Made by a program: the position numbers and the translations under genes. A DNA stretch of 64,000 nucleotides from Shewanella denitrificans OS217. Its GTDB lineage: Bacteria > Pseudomonadota > Gammaproteobacteria > Enterobacterales > Shewanellaceae. The stretch covers positions 3,782,001-3,846,000 of the forward strand of contig NC_007954.1 of NCBI RefSeq assembly GCF_000013765.1. The letters are read 5' to 3'. The notes beneath the pieces were generated by a model, which had not been told where the DNA came from, did no database searches, and was given only the letters and a program-made list of their open reading frames with translations. Shown piece by piece: positions 7,946 to 16,079 of this stretch (within the stretch, counting starts at the first letter, position 1; each line of letters starts with the position of its first letter).

Positions 7946-9097
7946 TCATAAGAAAGTCATCACTGCGCCAACGAGACTAAAACCTAGCACTAATAACACT
8001 ATGCTAGGTTTGAATATTTTAAGCATACCAAAGCCTAATAATACCAGCGCCATGTCTAGCGGGGTGAGCACGGCTGTGGTGAACACAGGTTGATAAAGCG
8101 CGGCTAACAGCAAACCCACCACGGCGGCATTTACCCCAGCTATGGCGCCAGCAATGGTTGGGCGCTCACTAATCGCATGCCAGCTTTTAAGCCCCACTAG
8201 CATGAGTAAGAAGCCAGGAATAAATATCGCCAACGTTGCAACTAAGGCCCCTAAAATGGGTGATTCAAGCCAAATGTCGGCGCCGAGAAAAGTCGCTAGA
8301 GTGAACATGGGTCCTGGGATCGCTTGCGCTAAGGCGTAGCCTGTTAAGAATCTATCTGGGGAGACAAGTTCCCCCACATTAGCTTGCAATAATGGCAGCA
8401 CCACATGGCCGCCACCAAAGACTAGGCTGCCCACCTGATAAAACTGAGCAAACATTTGGACTAAACTATCGTGATGATTAATAAAATAAAATGAGCTTAA
8501 CAAGCCGATAATGAATAACAACAGCCAAGAATAATTAAGCGCTATGGGCGATTGTTCAACTTGGGTATCAGCCCCTCGCGTGAGCAACACAGTGCCTAGC
8601 ATGGCCGCAATTAACAGCACTAATAACTGAGCTAACATGAAGGGAAATATCAAGAGGATGACAGCGGTCGCCAGCATAATAATCTGGGCCGTTTTACGCT
8701 GGCAAAACTGCTGAAACATGCCCATAGTGGCGTGAGCGACCACCACCAAAGCCAAGAGTTTTAACCCATGAATAGCACCGGCAACTTGAACATTCTCAAG
8801 CCAGTGAGCACTGGTCACCGCCAGTAAAAACATCAGCATAAATGAGGGTAAGGTAAAACCGATAAAGGCCATCAGAGCACCTAATAGCCCCCCTTTATGA
8901 TAACCAATGGCAAAACCCACCTGACTGGAGCTAGGTCCTGGCATAAATTGACTCAGGGCGACAAAACTGGCGTAGCGCTTATCATCAAGCCAATTCAGCT
9001 CCTGTACAAATAGCTGCCTAAAATAGCCAATATGGGCAGCAGGCCCGCCAAAACTGATTAAGCCTAACGTGAGAAAACGAATAAAAATCTGCCACAT
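7946..9097 (-). CDS. chrA: chromate-type anion transporter ChrA
   Basis: 383-aa inner-membrane protein of the CHR family, which exports chromate and possibly other oxyanions. It has the long bidomain form: the N-terminal CHR half carries FGGPAAHIGYFRQ and SQFMPGPSSSQVG; the C-terminal half carries FGGGHVVLPLLQ and AQAIPGPMFTLATFLG. About 10-12 membrane segments are visible. The start at 9097 (MWQIFIRFLTLGL) fits the family; the frame continues 15 codons upstream. A LysR gene follows. Chromate as the true substrate is a family inference; many CHR proteins are untested. Confidence 0.88.
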   Translation of the reverse strand: MWQIFIRFLTLGLISFGGPAAHIGYFRQLFVQELNWLDDKRYASFVALSQFMPGPSSSQVGFAIGYHKGGLLGALMAFIGFTLPSFMLMFLLAVTSAHWLENVQVAGAIHGLKLLALVVVAHATMGMFQQFCQRKTAQIIMLATAVILLIFPFMLAQLLVLLIAAMLGTVLLTRGADTQVEQSPIALNYSWLLLFIIGLLSSFYFINHHDSLVQMFAQFYQVGSLVFGGGHVVLPLLQANVGELVSPDRFLTGYALAQAIPGPMFTLATFLGADIWLESPILGALVATLAIFIPGFLLMLVGLKSWHAISERPTIAGAIAGVNAAVVGLLLAALYQPVFTTAVLTPLDMALVLLGFGMLKIFKPSIVLLVLGFSLVGAVMTFL

Positions 9098-9227
9098 AAT
9101 GAATGCCTTGTTCGAAAATAAAACCAAAGTGATGAGCGTCACTTATTACTGAATTCGAGAAATACTATGACAAGTCTATGATATTTTTATGACCATGTAA
9201 TTTTGCCTTACGGTAAAATAACGCTCT

Positions 9228-9650
9228 TTAATCTGTTAGTAGCATTAGCGCCTTGTCACACAGCCGTTTAAGCGCTTGCAACTGACCAGCGTCGTCGCCC
9301 AGTTTACAACGCATTTTTTCAGGAATTAACCCTGCGGCAACTTTAAGGGCGACACCTTGTTTGGTGAGGCAGAGCACCCGCACTCGCTCATCACCTTGTG
9401 AACGCCCACGAGTCACCAAGCCCTTATTTTCCAACCTTTTAAGCAAAGGTGTTAAGGTCCCCGAGTCCAGATGTAGCGCTTCCCCTAAGGTTTTCACACT
9501 GATCCCATCTTGCTGCCACAGCACTAGCATGGCTAAGTATTGCGGATAAGTCAGCGACAACTCCTCCAGAAAAGGTCGATAGGCGCGCACCATGGCATTG
9601 GCAGCACTGTATAATGAGAAACACACTTGAGCATCGAGACTAGCAGGCAT
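9228..9650 (-). CDS. MarR-family regulator, OhrR-like
   Basis: 140 aa. The N-terminus (DAQVCFSLYSAANAMVRAYRPFL) matches OhrR, where the Cys in the LCFALY-like motif senses organic hydroperoxides. The wHTH (GISVKTLGEALHLDSGTLTPLLKRLENKGLVTRGRS) and the wing (DERVRVLCLT) are typical. ATG 9650 has AGGAT upstream and gives the usual OhrR length; ATG 9704 also has an SD-like AAGGG and would give 158 aa. No ohr gene is next to it, which is unusual for OhrR, so its targets may be elsewhere. Confidence 0.82.
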   Translation of the reverse strand: MPASLDAQVCFSLYSAANAMVRAYRPFLEELSLTYPQYLAMLVLWQQDGISVKTLGEALHLDSGTLTPLLKRLENKGLVTRGRSQGDERVRVLCLTKQGVALKVAAGLIPEKMRCKLGDDAGQLQALKRLCDKALMLLTD

Positions 9651-9849
9651 GGGATCCTGTCTATGGACTGTTGATTCGGGGTTGACAGCGAATGGGGGCT
9701 TCATAGGAACCCTTATTTAGGTTGCGCACAAGTTAAAACAATAATAACAAACTCAAGCACTTTTGTAATCCTAAGCAGCAAACCTTAAAACCGAAGTCTG
9801 GGTGACAAAAAAATATGTGAATATTTGTCCTCACTGGATGTATTTAGGC

Positions 9850-9876
9850 TAAAGTTTGTTCAAGATATGTCGATAA
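9850..9876 (+). promoter_or_regulatory. FliA (sigma-28) flagellar promoter
   Basis: TAAAGTTT, exactly 11 bp, then GTCGATAA. The sigma-28 consensus is TAAAGTTT-N11-GCCGATAA, so 15 of 16 positions match. It lies 30 bp upstream of the small motility-like gene at 9907 and in its direction. Confidence 0.85.
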
Positions 9877-9906
9877 ACAATTACCATTTATCTAAAGAGG
9901 TCTGGT

Positions 9907-10086
9907 ATGGCAATCTCGATTAACAGTAGTAGTATTCCAGTTAATACAAGCAATGGTGATTTGGGCGTAAAAGTGGCCCAACTCGCCAAAGAGCAGCAAA
10001 AGGCGGAAGGTGAGATTGCAGTTAAGCTAATCGAAGCTGCAACTCCGGTCGGTAATTCAGGGCACAATATCAATACCACGGCTTAA
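9907..10086 (+). CDS. small putative motility protein (YjfB-like)
   Basis: 59 aa, beginning MAISINSSSIPVNTSNGDLG and ending GHNINTTA. The middle (KVAQLAKEQQKAEGEIAVKLIEAA) is a single charged amphipathic helix. Small proteins of this shape with a Gly-Asn/His-x-Ile-Asn-Thr tail belong to the YjfB putative motility family. An SD (AAAGAGG) precedes the ATG by 6 bp, and a sigma-28 promoter sits just upstream, so expression should follow late flagellar genes. Two hairpins follow the stop. It stands alone, far from any flagellar cluster in this window. Role unknown. Confidence 0.8.
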   Translation: MAISINSSSIPVNTSNGDLGVKVAQLAKEQQKAEGEIAVKLIEAATPVGNSGHNINTTA

Positions 10087-10098
10087 CCCTAGCTAACA

Positions 10099-10121
10099 GA
10101 AGCCTGTACTTTTCAGGCTTC
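10099..10121 (+). terminator. hairpin after the small motility gene
   Basis: GAAGCCTG, a 7-nt loop, CAGGCTTC, 12 bp past the stop. The T-run is weak; the stronger hairpin downstream probably completes termination. Confidence 0.5.
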
Positions 10122-10192
10122 AAAGTTAATAGTGAAACGCTGACTAGATAAAATTGATTTAATTAAGTCTCTTTAGTTAAATCTAAGCCATA

Positions 10193-10228
10193 AAAAATGC
10201 CTGTCTCCCTAGGAGTACAGGCATTTTT
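10193..10228. terminator. bidirectional rho-independent terminator
   Basis: AAAAATGCCTGT pairs with ACAGGCATTTTT, with an inner CTCC/GGAG stem, and gives U-runs on both strands. It sits between the rightward small gene and the leftward DUF3581 gene. Confidence 0.85.
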
Positions 10229-10246
10229 ATTATTTAAGCTTATGAC

Positions 10247-10951
10247 TTAAGAAAACATCAACTTGCGCGACTCATAAGTGTTGCACATGCCTTGAGCGGC
10301 CTCTTCTTCATACTCACGTAGACCGCTGAGCACTAAGGTCTTTTTACCTGTACCTATTATCTTGCCTTCACTTAATAGCTCAAAGGTTAAGGTTACATCA
10401 CCACGTTTACCATCAATTGCCAGCTCTTGTGAGGCCAAATGTAGGCTCATTTCACTGAAATCTAAGGTGTCCAAATGGAACGACATGCTCTCGTATATCA
10501 CCAAGGGACGGTCAGGGTTAATCATCACCTTGCGGGCCTTCATCAAAGGAATTAATACATGGATGAAGTTAAGTCCAGAAAACGCCACATAGCTGCGAAT
10601 AAAGGCTTCTGTTTGCACCTCACAGCGACTCATGTCGCCACTACGACTTACATTTAAATAAGTTTTACCACGGGTGTCACTCAGGCTAAACTCATCTCCG
10701 GCGTTAGGGTCTAACGCTAACTCGACCCCATCCCCAACCATGCCAGCAAATTTAAAGGTCATATTTTTGCTTAACCCGCACTGGGTCAAGATCAATGCAA
10801 ATAACAGATCCCCTGGAACGCAGAAACGCTTAGCGCCCACATCATGAATAGGATTAAAATCTTGAGCGACCTGCTTAGCAAAGTCACTTGCCTGCTGGGA
10901 AGAAATAACAACTTTATTGTTATTATTTGAAAAATAAGGAGATAAAAACAT
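10247..10951 (-). CDS. DUF3581 family protein
   Basis: 234 aa, beginning MFLSPYFSNNNNKVVISSQQ. The segment DFAKQVAQDFNPIHDVGAKRFCVPGDLLFALIL is the family signature. It resembles the hydratase-like patch of MaoC/hot-dog proteins (N-P-I-H ... F-x-x-P-G-D-L), and the second half (PLVIYESMSFHLDTLDF, then RGDVTLTFELLSEGKIIGTGKKTLVLSGL) looks like a second hot-dog. A thioesterase- or hydratase-like role is possible but untested. ATG 10951 was chosen for the family N-terminus; ATG 10984 and 11005 are in frame. The family is common in Shewanella and relatives. Monocistronic. Confidence 0.8.
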   Translation of the reverse strand: MFLSPYFSNNNNKVVISSQQASDFAKQVAQDFNPIHDVGAKRFCVPGDLLFALILTQCGLSKNMTFKFAGMVGDGVELALDPNAGDEFSLSDTRGKTYLNVSRSGDMSRCEVQTEAFIRSYVAFSGLNFIHVLIPLMKARKVMINPDRPLVIYESMSFHLDTLDFSEMSLHLASQELAIDGKRGDVTLTFELLSEGKIIGTGKKTLVLSGLREYEEEAAQGMCNTYESRKLMFS

Positions 10952-11108
10952 ATTATTGGATTCTTCTGTAATTGACGCAGCCATATACCAGGATGCCAAA
11001 CTCATTTTGGCGCAAGTTTACTGCAAAAACGTAAAACAACTCACCCGATGACTTGAGCCCACAACAGGCTCAAGTCATCAAAGGTCTAGCAAGAAGCGAC
11101 TGCCTTAG

Positions 11109-13415
11109 TTATTTCCCCAATAACTGTTGCCACCAAGAAAGCGGCTGACCACAATTGGCCGCAGGCTGGTAACTCTGGGTTAAAGCTGGCAAGGCTTGAA
11201 CATCACCGCAATCGGCGGACATGGCGACGCCGGTGCTGCGATCGAAATAGCCCTGCACCACACCTTCAACCGCCGGCATACGTAAGCTGAGTGGCGGCCG
11301 CTCCGCTAAGAATGCTTGGTAAACCGCCATGGCGCCGCTGCTGCCATAGAGGTTAGTCTTGCCATTATCATCACGCCCCACCCAGATAGCGGCCACATTT
11401 CGCTCATCAAAACCGGCAAACCAAGAATCGCGACTGTCGTTACTGGTGCCTGTCTTGCCCGCAAGCGCAACGCCGGGGAAAGCCTGACCTAAGCGACTTG
11501 CCGTGCCTGAGCGCACCACCTGCTGCATGGCATATTGAACTAGATAATCCGCCGCCGGTGACATGGCCTGTACAGGGTTGAGTTGATTGACCTCTAAAGG
11601 ACGATTTTGGCTATCGAGCACCGCAGTGATAGAAGTTAGCGGCCTAAAACGGCCACCATTGGCTAAGGTTTGATAAGTTTGCGCCACCATTAAGGGCGAG
11701 CCATTAATCGCCCCGAGTAGCATAGAGGGGTATGGGTTAATGGCTTCAGACCAGCCGGCATTGGCGAGGGTTTGCGCAACATTATCCACCCCCACTTTTA
11801 AACCCACGTTCACTGTAGGCACGTTCATCGATTGTTTAAACGCCGTCATTAGTGGCACGGAACCCGAGAATTTCTTATCGACGTTTTTGGGTGACCACAG
11901 CTTACCTTGCTCGTTTTTCAAGGTGATTGGATTATCATCAATGGGGGTCGCTAGGGTAAATTTATCCCCTTGGGTTAACGCCGTGGCATAAACAAAAGGT
12001 TTCACTAACGAGCCTATGGGGCGACGTATTTCAACCGCACGGTTAAAGCCGCTAAACCCAGGTACCTTATCCCCCACCATGGCGGCAATCCCGCCTGTGT
12101 ATTTATCGGTAACCACCATGCCCACTTGGACATTTTTAGTCCGTGACTCTAATGATTTCATGGTGGATACAACGGCTTTCTCAGCCGCCTCCTGCGCCAT
12201 AGGATCAAGCGTAGTGTAGACCTTGACCCCAGACTCTTTTAATAGCCCAGTACCATAGCGCTGCTTTAACTCATTTTTAACCACAGCAAAGAAGGCAGGT
12301 AATTGTTGATGAGCCGAACGTCTAGCATCACGCAGTGCCAAGGGTGAGCGCGCTGCCGCCTTGTACTGTGCCACTGTTAATTTATTGTCTTCCATCAATA
12401 AACGCAGCACTAAATCACGGCGCTCTTGGGCGCGTTCAGGGTAACGCCATGGATTGTAATAGGATGGCCCTTTAATCACAGCCACCAAGAAGGCTTGCTG
12501 CGCTATAGTGAGCTCTGCCACTGGGCGGCCAAAATAAAACTGTGAAGCCAGCCCCATGCCATGCACGCCGCGGGACTTGTCTTGCCCCATATACACTTCA
12601 TTCAAGTAGGCTTCTAAAATTGCATCCTTGCTGTAGCGAAAATCTATGATGAGCGCCATCAAGGCTTCACGCAATTTGCGCACGATAGAGCGCTCACTGC
12701 TTAAGAAAAAGTTCTTCGCTAGCTGCTGAGTTAAGGTAGAGCCACCTTGCACAGTACGACCCGCGCTTATATTGACTAAGGCGGCTCGTGCTATGGCAAA
12801 CGGATTCACCCCATGATGCTCATAAAAGCTGCGATCTTCCACCAAAATCAGCGCATCCACAATCGCCTGGGGCATGGCTTCAGTGTTCACAAATACCCTG
12901 TCTTCACCGTCACCTGCGATAATTCTATCCAGCAGCACAGGCTCCAGATGGAACACTGCAAGCTCACGCTTATCAGTCATGCGTCTCACGGAATTAATGC
13001 CGTAACTGTCGAAACTTATCATTACCCGCAGCTCAGCTTGATCCCCTTCAGGGTGCAAGAAAGGTCGGCGCCACAGTTCGATGCGGGTGCTGGAAGCTGA
13101 AAACTCCCCCACTTGAGTCGGGTTAGCGACTTTTCGATAGCCCAGCAATTTAAGTTCGGCCATTAATTGCGGATGATTCACCGCAGCCCCAGGATAGAGC
13201 GCCATGGAACGGCTAAACACTTGCGCCGGCAGGTGCCATTTCTGGCCCTCAAATTTACGGGCGATGATTTGATCCAAATAAATAGAATAAAAGCTGCAAA
13301 ATGCCAGCAGTACTATGCTGAGTTTCCAGCCGATGGACCAGAGGCGAGCCAACCAAGAAGAACCTGATTTACGCGTTTTTGTTGATTTCGATTTCGTTTT
13401 TGCTTTAGTCGTCAT
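11109..13415 (-). CDS. mrcB: penicillin-binding protein 1B (bifunctional transglycosylase/transpeptidase)
   Basis: 768 aa; polymerises and cross-links peptidoglycan at the inner membrane, outer face. There is a basic N-terminal tail, then one membrane anchor near residues 28-48, and a UB2H-like region. The GT51 transglycosylase carries EDRSFYEHHGVNPFAIARA (catalytic Glu), QGGSTLTQQLAKNFFL and YLNEVYMGQ. The transpeptidase has the serine motif SLVK in RRPIGSLVKPF, SMN in KQSMNVP, and KTGTS. The start is 13 bp past the hrpB stop, so hrpB-mrcB is one unit as in E. coli. Confidence 0.95.
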   Translation of the reverse strand: MTTKAKTKSKSTKTRKSGSSWLARLWSIGWKLSIVLLAFCSFYSIYLDQIIARKFEGQKWHLPAQVFSRSMALYPGAAVNHPQLMAELKLLGYRKVANPTQVGEFSASSTRIELWRRPFLHPEGDQAELRVMISFDSYGINSVRRMTDKRELAVFHLEPVLLDRIIAGDGEDRVFVNTEAMPQAIVDALILVEDRSFYEHHGVNPFAIARAALVNISAGRTVQGGSTLTQQLAKNFFLSSERSIVRKLREALMALIIDFRYSKDAILEAYLNEVYMGQDKSRGVHGMGLASQFYFGRPVAELTIAQQAFLVAVIKGPSYYNPWRYPERAQERRDLVLRLLMEDNKLTVAQYKAAARSPLALRDARRSAHQQLPAFFAVVKNELKQRYGTGLLKESGVKVYTTLDPMAQEAAEKAVVSTMKSLESRTKNVQVGMVVTDKYTGGIAAMVGDKVPGFSGFNRAVEIRRPIGSLVKPFVYATALTQGDKFTLATPIDDNPITLKNEQGKLWSPKNVDKKFSGSVPLMTAFKQSMNVPTVNVGLKVGVDNVAQTLANAGWSEAINPYPSMLLGAINGSPLMVAQTYQTLANGGRFRPLTSITAVLDSQNRPLEVNQLNPVQAMSPAADYLVQYAMQQVVRSGTASRLGQAFPGVALAGKTGTSNDSRDSWFAGFDERNVAAIWVGRDDNGKTNLYGSSGAMAVYQAFLAERPPLSLRMPAVEGVVQGYFDRSTGVAMSADCGDVQALPALTQSYQPAANCGQPLSWWQQLLGK

Positions 13416-13428
13416 GGGGCTTCTTTAG

Positions 13429-15981
13429 TTAATTCAAACCTGGGGTTTTCTTCTTGGTAAATTTAGTTGGCACAGTATTTATTGGGTCATCCGGCCACAA
13501 GTGTTTAGGGTAACGGCCGCGCATTTCTTTCTTCACGTCCACATAAGGGCCATTCCAAAAACTGGCTAAATCTGAGGTGAGTGCCAAAGGTCGCTGCGCC
13601 GGTGATAACAAGGCCATGGTGACGGTTAACTTGCCATTAAATAACACTGGGCTCTGACTCAGGCCATAGGCTTCTTGTAAACGCACACTTAACCTAGCTT
13701 GAGCCTGGTTCTGGGTACCATCTTGCTGATAATGATAACTAATGGGGGCACGGGTCCCCGTTGCCATAGGCCAATGAGTGGGGGCAAGTATCTCCAATTT
13801 TTGATTCAGCTCCCAACTAAGGCGCGATGACAACAAAGGCAATAGATTAAGCTTGCTCAATTTAGTTAAGTTATTTACCTCACTCAAGTAAGGACCCAGC
13901 CAATGTTCCAGCTCGGCTAACAAAGCCGCTTCATCCATGCTGGGCCAGTCATATTCAGGGGCAAAAATTCTGGCTAACTGTACGCGGTTTTGCAGCTGGA
14001 TAACAGCCTCATCAAAATTAACTAGGCTTAATCCTTTTTCGCGCAATAACGCAATCAACGCCGCCGTGCGCCCCTCAGCATCAAGCACTTGTCCCGTTTG
14101 GGTTTTTACTATTATGTGCCCGAGCCTATAACGGTTTTCGCCAAAGAAACGCCCCTTGATTTCATCCCAACCACAGTGAGATTCTTTAGAGACTAAGTAG
14201 GCTAATTCATCGTCGAATAAGCTCATGTCAAGTTCGGCAGCAAGGTACACTCGCCCAGCGCTGCGACCTTCATTCTCTTGAAAATCGGCGACGACTAACC
14301 ATGGGCTCAACGACAAAGGATCCGCGGCATCTAAAGTGACCCCGGTACCATTACTCAATAAAAATCCTTCTTTGCCTCTGGCTTTAGCGATTCTATCGGG
14401 AAAGGCCAGTGCGAGTAATAGACTGATATCACTGTTATTAGCCTGACTTGCCGCCCGTTCTAGGCTGCCACTCAGCGCCAGTTTTCGCTGCCAGTTTCGT
14501 GCCTGTTGCCCCATACTGCCTTGGGTTGCCAACGCTAAGTAACCACTGATATCGGCGCCTTTTCTAGGCAAGCCGCGGGCCTCAATAATGGCCGCCAGCA
14601 GGCAGGCTAAATTTGAAAAATCACTCGCACTGTCAATTGATTGTGTCGCTGATATGGCTTTGGCCTTGAGTAACATATGCCCAAGCCTTGGATGACAGCC
14701 TAAGGCATGGGCCGCTTGACCTAAGGCAGTAATTTTTTTTCCTTCATCCACCAGCTCAAGACGCTGCAACAACTGCCAACTTAACTGCTCATGCACAGCT
14801 GGCGGCGCACTTAACAGGGGGAGTTTTTCACAGTCACTCACGCCCCAAGCGGCGCATTCCAGTGCCATAGAAACCAACTCTGCGGTGGCAATCTCAGCCT
14901 CATCGGCAGCTAATAACCGCCCTTGCTCTTCCTGACTCCAAAGCCTGATGCCAAACCCTTGGGCAACGCGGCCGGCGCGGCCACTTCGCTGCACCGCAGA
15001 CGCTTGGCTAATGCGCTTGAGCCCGAGTCGAGTCACGCCGGTTCTGGGATTAAAACTGGCGCCGCGTTTATAACCGCTGTCCACGACTAAGGTGATATCG
15101 CTGATGGTTAAACTGGATTCGGCCACATTGGTGGCTAGCACCACTTTTCTAACTCCAGCCTTTGCAGGTGAAATCGCCTTATCTTGCTCGGCGGGTGATA
15201 ACTCACCATAGAGAGGACAAACTTGGAACATTAGCGGGTCAAGCCGTTGAGACAACACGCTGGCAAGACGCTGAATTTCACCTTTCCCCGGCAAAAATGC
15301 CAGCAAGCCGCCTTGGAATACCTCAGAGTTTGCTTGCTTATGGTCAATGGGGTTTGTGAGTAATTCAACTATGACCCGTCCCATATAATCGAGCCACTGC
15401 TGCTGACTGGGGACAGGGCGATATTCGATATCAACCTTAAAACTGCGCCCCAGGCTTATAAGCTTGGCCGCCTCAGGCATTAAGCCTTCTAAAGGCAGGC
15501 CGGTTAAGGTCGCCGACATGGCAATTAAGCGCAAATCATCCCGTAAGGATTGCTGCACTTCTAAGGCTAAGGCTAGGCCTAAGTCTGTGGTTAAGTGGCG
15601 CTCATGAATTTCATCGAAAATAATGATATCTATACCCGTGAGCTCGGGATCGTCTTGGATCATCCGCGTCAGAATGCCTTCGGTGACGATTTCAAGGCGG
15701 GTATGACGGCTGACCTTGCTCTCACCTCGCACCCGATAACCGACCGTTTCCCCCACAGCCTGATTAAGCTGTTTGGCGATAAACTGGGCCACGCTGCGGG
15801 TGGCTACTCGTCTGGGTTCCAACATGAGAATGCGGCCAGTAATCTCAGGCCAGCCGAGCATCTCCAAGGGCAGAGCCGTGGATTTACCTGCCCCAGTGGG
15901 CGCTTCTATGATGATTTGCTTATGGCTTGTGAGCTTTTGCCTAAGTGCTGCAAATAAGTCTGCTATGGGTAATGACGACAA
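13429..15981 (-). CDS. hrpB: ATP-dependent helicase HrpB
   Basis: 850-aa DEAH-type RNA helicase family protein; its cellular role is poorly defined. Walker A is GAPTGAGKST-like (EAPTGAGKSTALPLEML), motif II is DEIH in IIFDEIHERHL, motif III is SAT in IAMSATLTGL, and motif VI is QRSGRAGR. The HA2-like and HrpB-specific C-terminal regions follow, to TKFTKKKTPGLN. The length matches the family (about 820-850). It is followed closely by mrcB. Confidence 0.94.
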   Translation of the reverse strand: MSSLPIADLFAALRQKLTSHKQIIIEAPTGAGKSTALPLEMLGWPEITGRILMLEPRRVATRSVAQFIAKQLNQAVGETVGYRVRGESKVSRHTRLEIVTEGILTRMIQDDPELTGIDIIIFDEIHERHLTTDLGLALALEVQQSLRDDLRLIAMSATLTGLPLEGLMPEAAKLISLGRSFKVDIEYRPVPSQQQWLDYMGRVIVELLTNPIDHKQANSEVFQGGLLAFLPGKGEIQRLASVLSQRLDPLMFQVCPLYGELSPAEQDKAISPAKAGVRKVVLATNVAESSLTISDITLVVDSGYKRGASFNPRTGVTRLGLKRISQASAVQRSGRAGRVAQGFGIRLWSQEEQGRLLAADEAEIATAELVSMALECAAWGVSDCEKLPLLSAPPAVHEQLSWQLLQRLELVDEGKKITALGQAAHALGCHPRLGHMLLKAKAISATQSIDSASDFSNLACLLAAIIEARGLPRKGADISGYLALATQGSMGQQARNWQRKLALSGSLERAASQANNSDISLLLALAFPDRIAKARGKEGFLLSNGTGVTLDAADPLSLSPWLVVADFQENEGRSAGRVYLAAELDMSLFDDELAYLVSKESHCGWDEIKGRFFGENRYRLGHIIVKTQTGQVLDAEGRTAALIALLREKGLSLVNFDEAVIQLQNRVQLARIFAPEYDWPSMDEAALLAELEHWLGPYLSEVNNLTKLSKLNLLPLLSSRLSWELNQKLEILAPTHWPMATGTRAPISYHYQQDGTQNQAQARLSVRLQEAYGLSQSPVLFNGKLTVTMALLSPAQRPLALTSDLASFWNGPYVDVKKEMRGRYPKHLWPDDPINTVPTKFTKKKTPGLN

Positions 15982-16079
15982 GGAGACAACTTCTTAATAA
16001 AAAACTGCCCCAAGTGTACTGGCGTCAAAGGCCACAGGCAAGCAAGGTTAACGATTCTGAATTGAGGTCCAAAGGCAGG

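Noticed and set aside
13429..15981. Many plus-strand frames opposite hrpB and mrcB
   Set aside because: GC-skewed coding on the minus strand creates shadow frames; none has protein-like motifs.
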